64,000 bases of DNA, from NCBI GenBank assembly GCA_963971305.1, contig OZ020316.1, positions 17,936,745 to 18,000,744 of the forward strand. The letters run 5' to 3'. Source of the stretch: Arcuatula senhousia (taxonomy: Eukaryota; Mollusca; Bivalvia; Mytilida; Mytilidae). This document shows positions 29,201 to 39,976 of the stretch, in pieces. Under the pieces are notes generated by a model, which worked only from the letters and a program-made list of their open reading frames with translations, ran no database searches and had not been told where the DNA came from. Every line of letters starts with the position of its first letter. Within the stretch, counting starts at the first letter, position 1. The position numbers and the translations under genes were made by a program.

Positions 29201-32180
29201 TCTAGTGGGGGATTCGGGAGTTGGAACAAACGTAAAAGGTTTCCGATATTTCCTGAACACACAAGCAAATAATCAAATTTAAAGTGGTTTCTTTTAATTA
29301 GAACATTAGTTGTACTTACTGAATCTCGCATGTTGACCAAATGTGGGAATTCTTTAATCAAATATTTTATAATGTAACGCCTTTCATACAGCACTGCCTT
29401 GTGGAGAAGTCCATGCCCGCCTTTATCACGTGATCCGGCAAGTCGTTTTGTAATGTGCTCTTTTACTTGGTTGAGATTTCCCGTTTCTATAGCAACATGG
29501 ATTCTTCTTATTGTTCTCTAGAGAAGAGAAGAAAAAAAACAGGTTCTGGATTTCGAAAAAACTTTTATCGTAATAATCTACTATAAATGTACTTATTTTC
29601 GCGAGGTATTTATTTTCACGGATTTTGCGGTCAAGCGAAATTGAATACCCGCGAAATGAAATGAATTTTATGAAATTAATAAAATAATGAGCAGAATTCT
29701 TGAAATTAAGTACCCTTGAACTTGGGCGAAATCGTAAAATCGTGAAAAGATAAACCCTATAAACTTATATCGGGAGTTATATCTTACCTTGCCCGGTCCT
29801 TACTATTTAAACGCCTTTTTAAACAGAAATAAATGCTCAATTAATAGGACAATTTATTTCCAGTGTGTGATCAACTGCAAGGCATACGGTCTTTGTTTGT
29901 TTATATTCCCTTTTTATCAGATTTTGGTCAAATTATTGATTCAACCAGAGCTCAACCCGTAAATTTCTTATAGTTTCATGTAAACGCACCCTTTCTGAAA
30001 AATCTGCCAATGGGTCCGACTGAGCTTTAAGAATATGAGATCATCTCATAGCCCTTGAATTATATTGCCACGAAACTTGACGCATATTGCAAGGGGATTT
30101 CGAACGACATAAATTTCACGATTCTGTGATTGGTTTCGAGGTGGGACATCATGTCAATTCAAGCGCATTCTTGCTATCATGATATTTTACACAGGAATAG
30201 TTATTTGACTCGCGTAAGTATCATGCAAAATTCGGTTTCTGTTCATGTGTTTTTTTTTCATGTAAAATTTGGATGATTCAAATTAACCTTAAGTTTGTAA
30301 ATACATTATACCCCGGGGGGGGGGGGGGGTACTTGAAATGTTTTTGGTAGGGGGGGGGGGCGGGGGGTTCGGATAGAGGTCTTGAACCCCGACCCCATTG
30401 TAGACTACTTTTTTTCCTGAATACGCAACCCCATTTTAGACTTCGTGCCTTTAAGTAACCCCGTTGTAGACCAACAAACAAAATTATAGCCCCTAATTTG
30501 TTGGTTCAAGATGTTATTTCCTGCTGTGCAAACTAAAGAGATTGTGATAAGGAATGGAATTCATATAATAAGTATTAGATAAGCTCTTAAAGGACAGGGA
30601 ACTGTTATAATCCAATAAAGATGCTGACCTGATTGGATTTAGATTCAATTATAACCCTGTGGTAGAATAATCTTTGTTTATTATAACCCCATTAGAGACT
30701 AGATTTTACATAACCCTTCAGAGACACAGTAAAAATTAAATACCCCATTGTAGACAAATATACGAAAAAACTGCCCCCCCCAATATATAGCGAGTGACCC
30801 CCCCCGGGCATTATACATTTATAACTCAAAAAAGATCCAACACGCTCATGCATCGTTTGACTCAAATGAAAACTATTTCCGGTGTACTTGTATTTTTACC
30901 TGTAACTCCGGCAAGCCTTCCAGGAATCGGACCATTTCCATATTACCCTTATCCATCACAACATCGATCATGGTCTGCCCCATCCGACTGACGACCTGGT
31001 CGTAATCATAACAATCTAGACTCAGACTCTCTAGAGTTTCAATGTCCCCCGCCACAGCCATGTCTACTAATACTTGATCCACAAAACCAAGGTTCTTTCT
31101 TAATACCGATTTCTCCTCGTTGTAGTTTGATAGAAAAATTTTATCACGAAGCGTCAATCCGTTAGCGTCTCTGTTAAACAAATTGCAACCTTTAGATATC
31201 ATTATTTTAACTAGAACGAGAGGAAATTGGTTTTCAAACGCAATGCTACAAACAGATGACATTTTATCCTCGACCAAAGAAAAGTCTGCATATGGTAGAA
31301 GATCCTCTAGAACGTCATAAGCGTCTTCAGTTGGTGGCAGTTCTCGCATTAGATATAAAAATAGTGGTTCGTTAAAGCCCATTTCGTCAACAATATAATT
31401 TATATTTGCTCCCTTCTTTAATAATTTCAAAACGCATCGTGCTCCATATAATAAAGCCACTTCTCCCACAATTGGCATAAAGAAAGCTCGTCCAGCAGAC
31501 CCTATGTGAGTGGCATTTGTTGCGTTAATGTCCACCTTTGGTTCTTTCAAGGCACGTTTTAAAGCCTTTTTGTCTCTGGCTAAAGCAGCGTAAACCATTT
31601 TAATCGTTGGTGTTGCTTTTTCAAATATAACGTGTGAGGCTTCGGTCAGATGCACGTAAACTTGATTCATTAAAGGTTTCCCATCTCGTATGTCCTCATG
31701 ATTGCACCAAGAATCGAGTAACCTCCTAGCGAGGTCATCGTCACCTTTAGTCGCTGCTTGCCAAAGACCCGGATAAAGCAGAGAGCAACACAGCGCCATC
31801 TCAGTATCTGATGGCTTGACAAGATCCTTCGCTGTTTCGTCATTTTTATTTTTTATCGTTGGGTCAACACCAATCATTATCAAAGCTCTAAACAGCTTTT
31901 GAACTCTCGTCTTTCTAGCGATGATATGAAGACTTGTATCTCCCTGTTCGTCTGTTTCGTTTTTATTTATTCCTGCATTTGACAATTGGAATACTACTGG
32001 CACTAGACATGGTGCATCGAAGCAATCTTCTGTATATTTCTCGGCTATAAGATGTAAAAACGTCTGTCCGGATTCGCCCTTTCGATTGACATCCGTACCG
32101 TTTTTTATCAGTTTCAGAGTTTTTGAAGGTGTATCCGTATCCCAATCCTGTAAGGCTTCAAAAAGGGGATCTTCTTCCAT
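26214..32180 (-). CDS. Six-exon ankyrin-repeat protein with C-terminal CaaX box (834 aa predicted)
   Basis: Minus-strand exons: 32180-30900 (427 codons, true ATG), 29517-29320 (66), 28785-28684 (34), 28290-27967 (108), 27497-27408 (30) and 26723-26214 (169 plus TAA). All have GT donors and AG acceptors and every intron is phase 0. Ankyrin-type repeats occur in exon 1 (GQTFLHLIAEK and DTSLHIIARK, about residues 39-90, with degenerate repeats after), exon 2 (GHGLLHKAVLYERR) and exon 3 (YGRTPLHWATCLPDG). The last exon begins with a Lys/Glu-rich, coiled-coil-like stretch, then a Pro/Thr-rich low-complexity part with repeated VEKR. It ends KSKSCVLS, a CaaX box with Ser at X, predicting farnesylation and membrane attachment. 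No signal peptide. Likely an intracellular adaptor; exact orthologue not recognised. Confidence 0.85.
28935..29185 (-). mobile_element. Decayed PLE tail in intron 2 of the ankyrin gene
   Basis: TGGGGCATCCAGATGTCAAA, AGTCCGAAAGGCCAGAG and GAAGAGTAAGCAGC...ATAGCACACCCGTCGCGCTG match the PLE tail, same strand as the gene. It lies between exons 2 and 3, clear of the splice sites. Confidence 0.75.
30312..30808. mobile_element. hAT-like MITE with G/C-run ends, in intron 1 of the ankyrin gene
   Basis: The ends are CCCGGGGGGGG... and ...CCCCCCCCGGG, flanked by an 8-bp direct repeat CATTATAC (30304-30311 and 30809-30816). An 8-bp target duplication is typical of hAT elements. The interior has several ACCCCATTGTAGAC-type repeats and no transposase. 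Confidence 0.75.
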
Positions 32181-32738
32181 AATTTTGAAAATTATTCGGA
32201 AATAACTACCAAATTATTTCACTTATATATCCTGACTAATTTAAATCATTTGTCCATGTGTTTCGAATTTCGATTGCCTATTTGTCGAATTTTATTTGGC
32301 CATGATTTCTGAATGGTAAAACATATGGAAACGAATATTCAAGATGAGTTGCATGAAATACATTTTTTCGAATGATTAAATAAATAGAAAATTCAAGAAT
32401 GAGTTCCATAAAATGAGTTTTGGATACTACAGCAATGTTTGTTTTACAATTTCTAGTGAATGAAAAAATCTATACTAAGAATTCTCTGGTCTTTTAACAT
32501 TCGTTTGACTTAATAAAAGTTAATAATTATCTATATACATAATCAAAATCGATTTGGCATGTTTCTCTTTTTTGACTTTTTGGTGAATAAGAAATTGATC
32601 AGCATATTTGTATATTAATATTAGTCAATTTTAGTAGGCATTTATTTGAGCGTTTGACGTTTAATGTCGACATGAAGACAGAGCTAGGGAAATAACAATT
32701 ATAGAGAAATTAATCAAATCTAGCGTTTGACTTCAATT
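32181..32738. other. Upstream region of the ankyrin gene
   Basis: AT-rich and non-coding. It presumably contains the promoter on the minus strand, but I see no clear TATA box or other motif. Confidence 0.4.
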
Positions 32739-33340
32739 GAAAGAAGCAGAGGTACCAATGGGGTATCCGAATGTCAAAAGTCCGAGAGGGCAGAGACAAA
32801 ACCAGTAAACACTAACAAGAACGACAAAAACAGACAACATGTAAAACATTGAAACACAAAATAACTGAATATCAATCAAAAACACGAACTCCAGTCGAAA
32901 CAAGAGTGAACTCAGGTGCTCAGGAAGAGTAATAAGTTCCTGCTTGCTATAGCACACCCGTTGCGTTGCCAATAGTCCATTCAGCGTGTCTAATCCGGTA
33001 AAGGAAGACAAAACATAACCCTATGACAAACCAACTTCTGCACTCATCTGAGAGATCGAAATCCCATATTTGTCTATAAGTGCATGATGTCTTCCGTAAA
33101 ATTTCTTGCGTGAAGACAGCGACCGAGGAGCAACATAACCCTGTGTGAGCAATTTTTGCGTCAGACGTGTCGCTCTGCTAAGGAAATCGATGTAAGTCCC
33201 GCACGCTCTGGAGTAACGAATCAATTGAGATACGTAAACTCCATAAGCTGGAGCGGACGGAATGTTTCTACACAAGAAGGGAAAGTTGACGATTGGAAAG
33301 TTGAAGTCATCACGTTTGTCATAGAGCCTTGTTGAAAGTC
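32739..33340 (-). mobile_element. 5'-truncated PLE copy: C-terminal RT fragment plus tail
   Basis: The minus-strand frame up to 33021 encodes the end of the PLE protein (IPSAPAYGVYVSQLIRYSRA ... GISISQMSAEVGLS) with few substitutions against residues 629-708 at 7257-9383. It is followed by the tail ending GGTACCTCTGCTTCTTTC. A further ~60 bases of coding (DKRDDFN region) extend to about 33330, where a TIR element begins. Confidence 0.88.
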
Positions 33341-34214
33341 TTGATTTAATATATAGAAAATCACTGAAGCTTAACCAAACCTAGTCAGTGCACCCCTCCT
33401 TTTAAAAATTTCTGGATCCGCCTCTGCTAAAGAGGAAAACGTCATTGAAATAGTTCCCCATTAAATCACAGACTCTTGTGTATAGTCAAATATTGCTTGC
33501 TTGGCAATGGCCACCCAACTAAAAAGTCAAATATTGCGCGCTAAGCAATGGCCACCCCACTGAAAAGTGTTTTTTCAGTGAGGTGGCCATTGCCTAGCGA
33601 GCTATATTTGACGATACACAAGCGTATCTTATTGAATTGAAAACTATCTATCCATCCTTATTACACCGGTGTCACATAAGACTGCAACCAATTGTCTCTG
33701 TTTGGGTCTGTCCAGAGAAGTCTTTAAAAGTTCTTTTCATGTCTTTCATATCGTATTTTCACTGGATGTATATTCTTCAGTTTTCTCGTGTACATCGCCT
33801 ACAACGGATTCCATATTTTGGTGACGGAGGTTTGTTTTTCGTATAGAAATCAGTCATGGCCAACGCAATCAAACTGTCTCTTCATGGTTTTTAGTTAATA
33901 GTATAATGCTGTTATCTCGATTCTATAACATAAATCAATGTTCCACTAGATATTACAGATTTTCTTCAAGGAAAATATACCTTGCTAGATTATGACTATT
34001 TTTTTGTAAACTCCGGCTGTCTGAGACTAGGCCATATAAAACCTAACCACATAACTTATTTTCTTTCTTTAACTACATCGGTAAATAACAAACTTGTGTC
34101 ACATGGTCATAAACGTTTTCCTCTTTAGCAGAGGAGGATCCAGAAATTTTTAAAAGGAGGTGTGCACTGACTAGGTTTGGTTAAGCTTCAGTGATTTTCT
34201 ATATATTAAATCAA
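33341..34214. mobile_element. TIR element with ~102-bp terminal inverted repeats
   Basis: 33341-33442 (TTGATTTAATATATAGAAAA...GAGGAAAACGT) matches the reverse complement of 34113-34214 with two or three mismatches. The interior holds a nested hairpin at about 33478-33606 (GTCAAATATTGC..GGCAATGGCCACC against GGTGGCCATTGCC..ATATTTGAC). The only frame (33637-33846) has no family features. No transposase. Confidence 0.8.
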
Positions 34215-34382
34215 TTTTTTTTTCGGTCAAAAAGAGGGGCCCGGGTTCCTAAACCCATAGGCTGCCATTTCCCACAAGGGCATGAATTCTGGTTTAATAA
34301 GTCGATATAAATGACCAGAAGTCAAGCCCCTGTGGCGTTCCCGGCCCAAACCGAAATATTTTCCTAGAATTTGGGCAAAAAG

Positions 34383-34414
34383 TTTCAGACAATAAATTTT
34401 GCTACGCCTGACGC
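34383..34414 (-). repeat. Partial PLE hammerhead region
   Basis: CAGACAATAAATTTTGCTACGCCTGACGCG matches 9424-9454 beside the intact PLE ribozyme, but the CTGATGA half is missing, so it cannot fold as a ribozyme. Confidence 0.65.
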
Positions 34415-35110
34415 GTTATCTTTTGTTATTCATTAGACCTAGTCCTCTTATAGTAAATTGTGACTATTGGCACTTAACGAAGACATATGAAGTCTTATGC
34501 GCTAATTCTAACTTAAGAAATTCATTTAATTGGTGTAGCAAATGTTTCTTCTTGATATCATGTTTAAATCAACCTTTCATTTTTAACCTAACATAAAATC
34601 AGTTATACCACTATGTCATAAAATGTAACGAGATACCCAGCACTAATCATGATTTATCAGTAGATAAGGCTAAATTCCTGAAAGACCCCCCTCATTAATT
34701 ATCATAAACTTTCATTTAGCACCCTCTACAGTCCCGTGGTATAAATCAGTTATACCCCATCGGGCATCCGCCCTCAGGGGAATAACTAACACTTATTTAT
34801 TTATATGAAAGTTGATACATGTATGAGCAATAAGTCTAACTTCTTACAAGGCAAAAAAAATACTTGTAGTTTAAATGGTAAATAATTTGTTTTCACTTAA
34901 TTTCAATATTGTCAGCAATTAATAAAAAGCATGCACAACTGAGGCAGAAGAACGATTTCTTTCCTATTGCTCTGAATATGTAACAATAGGCTCCAATGAG
35001 CCTTAATCGCTCACCTGGCCTTGATGTCAACTCTTTGAAGACTTTTGTTAAATGAGCCGAATGTTTTAGCAAGAAAAAGCTTTTCTTTATCTGCAATAGT
35101 TTTCATTCTA
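34415..35110. other. Non-coding, nothing recognised
   Basis: AT-rich stretch leading into the degenerate tandem array. Confidence 0.4.
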
Positions 35111-35964
35111 TAAGCAAAAACAAAATTTTTCACCTTTAAAGGGCCATAACCCCTTTAAGGGATCATCTTCCAACTTCGAGCCTAAAACGACTTTTGTAGA
35201 GCTTAATGAAATGAATGTTTCAGCTAGCAACAGCTTTTCTCTATCGGCAAAATGTTTCCTTCTATAGACCAAAAACATTATTTTTCACCTTTAAGGGGTC
35301 GTAACCCCTATAAGGGATCATCTGACAACTTTGACCCAATGGAAACTTTTGTAGATCTAGAGCTACATAAGCTGAACATTTAAGCAAGCACTAGCTTTTC
35401 TCTTTCAGCAATAGTTTTCATTCTGTAGGCCAAAAACATGTAAAACGTTATTTTTAAGGGCCGTTACCCCTAAATTGGGTCATCTGACAACTTTGACTTT
35501 ATGCGGACTTTATAAGAGCTTAATGAGCTGAACATTTAAGCAAGCAACCGCTTTTCTTTATATACAATAGTTTTCATTCTGTAGACCAAAAACACTATTT
35601 CTTGCCTTTAAGGGGCTGAAACCCCTATAAGTGGCCATTTGACAACTTTGACTCTTTGGCGACTTTTTAAGAGCTTAACGAGCTGAACATTTACGCAAGC
35701 AACCGCTTGCGTAAATCTTAATACGATCCTACCAAGATCTTTTAAGCTTTTCTTTATCTGAATAGTTTTCATTCTATAGGCCAAAAACGCTATTTTTGTC
35801 TTATAGGGGATGAAATCCCTATAAGGGGTCATTTGACAACTTGAACACGAGGAATACTTTAATGAGCTGAACATTTAAGCAAGCAGCAGCTTTTCTCTAA
35901 CTGCAACAGTTTTCATTCTAAAGGCCAAAAACACTATTTTGCCTCTTTAAGGGGCTAAAATCCC
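35111..35964 (+). repeat. Degenerate ~165-180-bp tandem repeat, left part
   Basis: Each unit has a CTTTAAGGGGCTGAAACCCC-like palindromic block (near 35137, 35292, 35455, 35608, 35801 and 35943). This is followed by TCATCTGACAACTTTGAC, GAGCTGAACATTTAAGCAAGC and TTTTCATTCTATAGGCCAAA. The array is interrupted at about 35965 and resumes at about 37457. Confidence 0.75.
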
Positions 35965-37456
35965 TATAAAACCTCCGACACACTGAACCGCGACTTACTA
36001 CGATCTAGTTTTCCTAAATCGTAGGACATCATATAGTGTTGTCGTCCTTGGGTCGTGGAGATCGTGTCGTGATCGTAGTAGGTCGTGGATTACTACGACT
36101 GCACGACGTAAATTTTGAACATGTTCAAAACATTCGTAGTGCAGTCGTGGTGAAAATAGAGCGTGCTAACAGCGTACTGAGATCGTAAGAGGGTCGTAAA
36201 GCAGTCGGCTTCTGTCCTAGTAATGTCGTGGGACAATCGTGGTAAGGACGTACCTTAATTGACAGCCGATGTCACTACGGTAGCGTTGCGCTCTCGTCAC
36301 GGTCATACCATGAATATTGTACGACCTATACGGTCGTACTGCGATGATACTACAACCTTTAAGATCATACCACGACAACACTACGACTCTTCCACGCCCT
36401 TGGCGTTCTAAATACGATCCTACCAAGATCTTTCTACGTTTTACATGTAACAATTGTCTCTCGCACTGACAAAATCAAATACAAAAAAGTACCAATTGGC
36501 TTAACCTTTTAACCATTTGCAGCAGCAAATGCCTCCCTAGATTTTAGAAACCACAAATTTAGACATAACAAAAACAAAAAAAAATATTTTAGTAAAACGA
36601 CATTCAATGAGTCTTGATTTTGATGTTAATGTTTATCTTTTTAAATCCACACACCGTAGTTTTGATGACCTCGCACATGTCCAACAAATTAAATGCATTT
36701 TGCAATTATAGAATTTCTTAAATTTAATATGAAAATATAGGAATTATTTAATTAATCTATTGATAAAAATTGTTATTTTGACCGAGGCGCGCAGCATATG
36801 CAAATTAAGACAACTGATGTGTATGTGACCAGTTCGTGTTTTCATAAAATCGTCTTATTGCTATTTTTTCAAGTATAGATAAAATGTTAAAAATATGGCT
36901 TAATAAGTCTTTCCGTTCTGTTTATTTTTTTCTTTATAAAAAGGAGAATGAGATCAGATAGGATATCGTTTTCAAATGTAACATGACAGAAATTTTACGG
37001 TAAGATAAAATGAATTTACAAAAAGAACATGCACGTATTGAATTGACCTTAGTTTATGTTGCTTAACATGGTAAAGGAAACACATCAAATAACATTTCAT
37101 GACTAGCGTGGCACCTGCACCCCTTACCAAGTTTTGAAATTTAAGGTCGACCGATCGTAGAGGAGTCTTTGTCAGCGTAGTGGAATCGTACTGAGCGTAG
37201 TACAAGCGTTGTGAAAGTGTAACACGATCGTAGTGATCGTAGAAGATGCATAGGAAGGTCGTAACTGGTCGTGGTATAATCGTAGTATGGTTGTAGCAAA
37301 GTCGCTGAAGCAACGTACTGCACTCGTGGTGGTACTATCGTACTGTGGTCGTAGTGCTTTCGTCCTCGTAGTCACACAGGCTATGTTATTGCGACTCTAC
37401 TACGATCACTAAGATCGTAGAGGTCGTTGAGAGCGTAGTAAGATCGTGGTCAGGTT
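35965..37456. mobile_element. ~1.5-kb insertion with CTACGATC-rich ends, probable TIR DNA element
   Basis: It interrupts the tandem array. The outer ~480 bases on the left and ~320 on the right are crowded with ATCGTAG/CTACGAT variants in both orientations; the centre (about 36450-37130) is AT-rich. The ends are imperfect inverted repeats (ACTGAACCGCGACTTACTAC against the complement of the right end, ACCTGACCACGATCTTACTA). No transposase. Exact ends and target duplication are uncertain. Confidence 0.6.
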
Positions 37457-38135
37457 GATGGGGGCTTAAGGGGTCATCTGACAACTTGGACCCTATGAAT
37501 ACTTTTGTAGGGCTAAATGAGCTGAACATTTAAGCAGGCAACATCTTTTTTATCTACCTGCAATAGTTTTTATTCTAAAGGCCAAAAACACTTTTTTTCC
37601 CATTTAAGGCGCTGTAACCCCTATAAGAGGCTATCTGACAACTTCGACCATATGGAGACTTTTGTAGATCTAAAAGAGCCGAACATTTAAGCAAGCAACA
37701 TATTTTCTCTATCTGCAAAACTTTTCATTTTATAAGCAAAAACACACTATTTTTTGCCTTTAAGGGGCTGCTACCCTTATAAGGAATGATCTGTCAATTT
37801 TGACCCAATGGAGACTCTTTTGTAGAGCTTTTGATGCTCAAGCAGTACGGTGCCATCAAGTTTCATCTATCTCTTATACTTTTTGATTTACAGGCCAAAG
37901 ACAGTAGTCTGACCCCCTGGTCTATTTATAGTAACGGCAGCCATGTTTTTTGACGAATCAAAAATCGAAACACAAATTTGGTGCAGGACACCCTTAGGAT
38001 CATTCATACCAAGTTTCATATAATTCTGATCAGAAGTTTCAGAGAAGAAGATTTTAGAACAATTGTTAACAGACAACGACAGACGACGACGGACGCCAAG
38101 TGGTGGCAATTATAGCTCACCTGTCCTTTGAGCTA
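37457..38135 (+). repeat. Degenerate ~165-180-bp tandem repeat, right part
   Basis: Same units as 35111-35964 (blocks near 37457, 37606 and 37760). It ends in a GACAACGACAGACGACGACGG stretch and TATAGCTCACCTGTCC, a composition common at the end of molluscan interspersed repeats. Confidence 0.7.
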
Positions 38136-38279
38136 AAAACACAAAGATGTTGTAAAACACACAAAACAAGTAAATGAACAGATTAACATAAGTACCGGTA
38201 ACTTACAAGTTATAATAATGATGATTATTGTAACCTGCCTTGCTTTTAATGAATATTAACAAAAGACAGTATAACATGT

Positions 38280-38930
38280 TGACTCCCTGTCGTATCAAAT
38301 GCGACCACTTCATTTCTCAGAACTATCTTACAGCAAAGATGGAAAGAAAGAAGCTAGGAGTGTTAGACCAAGCTAATGACTGGAAGCTGGCGGTAGACCT
38401 AAAACATAAACTGACATTCCCTGAGATCATTACAACCAATCTCAGGCCAGACATTGTACTGTGGTCACCAGGGACCAAGAAGATCGTTATAATGGATTTG
38501 ACAGTTCCATGGGAGGAAAGATGTACAGAAGCCCATGAGAGGAAGGGAACAAAGTACGATCCTTTGCTGACGGAGTGTAGAGAGAGAGGATGGCAGACTT
38601 GGAGCTATCCGATAGAGGTCGGATGTAGAGGTTTTCCAGCCCAGTCAGTGTGGAGAATGTTAGCAGGGCTAGGAGTTACAGGACACAACAGAAGATCAGC
38701 AGTTCAAAAGATGACACAGGTAGCAGACAAAGCATCATGCTGGGTGTGGATGAAGGGAACACCAGTAGCTGGAAACCCACTACCATTGCACAGTGCTGAT
38801 CACCACTGTGGAACCCCCATCCTGAGAGTGTACCGACCTAGAGGTCGAAACACACGACGAGGGATGACCTCGGCTGAGGACTTTGGTGGTACAGCAGTTA
38901 GAACATCACAGCTGTATGTAAGTAACTTTT
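38280..38930 (+). pseudogene. Non-LTR retrotransposon, copy A: C-terminal restriction-like endonuclease
   Basis: The open frame (about 38240-38989) encodes an RLE-type endonuclease: LRPDIVLW, about a dozen residues, then IVIMDLTVPWEERC and IEVGCRGF. This fits the PD-(D/E)XK pattern of R2/NeSL-type non-LTR elements that nick target DNA. Zn-ligand-like residues (PCRIKCDHF) precede it. The N-terminus and RT are absent (5' truncation). Similarity with copy B ends at CAGCTGTATGTAAGTAACT (38909-38927), taken as the element 3' end. Codons 3' of that are unrelated read-through. Copy B follows head to tail. Exact clade not assigned. Confidence 0.7.
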
Positions 38931-39976
38931 TAACTTGGCGACCAGTGACGGCTAGGAAAGACTGGCTGACAACAGGAATAGAATGGTGACGTCTGGAAAG
39001 ACAGATGGCATCCATGGAAGACTGTAAACCGGGTGTAAAGAGTCGGCAGCCCAACACACAGTTCCTGCGAAGGAACACCGCAACCAAGCTACAACACAGA
39101 CAGAAGAACAATACCCCAAGGATCTTCCGAAAGGGGGAAAAATGATGGACCCAGTGGTAGGACTTCAACGGTAAAAACAGACTTTGACAGGAACAACGGC
39201 GGAAACAAGATGCCACTGCGGAAAGCTGTGGAAAAACATATAGGTTTGAAAATTCATCAGGCAAGGGCTAATTGTAGACTTAAGAAGCAACAAGAGGGAC
39301 GAACAGATAACACTGATCAGACGGAGAAGGACCACAGTAAGGTAGAACACCAAAAGCACTGAGGACCTTTTACCAAATGATGTTACTCAGACCAACATTG
39401 AGCCAGAACCAGATGTGACAAACCAACAACAATCTACTCCGGAACAACCAAGAGGAAAAAGGAAACCAGCGATACAGTGGCCATCCACAGATGACAGGAG
39501 ATGGGAATCTTTTGATAATGACCTAGACACCATATTAACAAGCACATAGGTAGGAGACGTTCAGAGGAAGTTATCGGCATGGACAACTATAGTTTATGCA
39601 GTTTTAGCTGAACAGTTCGAAAAGGCAAAGAGGAACGTCAAGGATAAGTCAATAGAAGACAGCAGGAGATACACAGGTTACGAGAAAATATCAATAGAGT
39701 CACCAAGCAGTTAAAAGGAGCAAGTGAAGACCAAAGGATATGCCTCAGTGAGTTAAGATCAATGCTGAGATAAAAGAGAAATAATCTTCAGAAAGCAGAG
39801 AGAATAAGAAAGGCCAGCCAAGAGAGAGGGAAGAAAAGGACTATGTTCACAGCAGACCCTTACAGGTTTACTAAAGCCACTCCTGAAAGAGCTAAATCAA
39901 GGACATTAGAGATCACTAAAAACGAGGTTGAGACCTACCCTTAGAAGACACATGGAGATAAAGAAGAGTGGAAGAG

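Noticed and set aside
37172..37375. Frames rich in TTT/YDY (36972-37375)
   Set aside because: They translate the ATCGTAG-rich subterminal repeats of the 35965-37456 element.
38800..39264. 154-codon minus-strand frame with a hydrophobic middle
   Set aside because: Antisense to the endonuclease and leader of the non-LTR element; no homology features.
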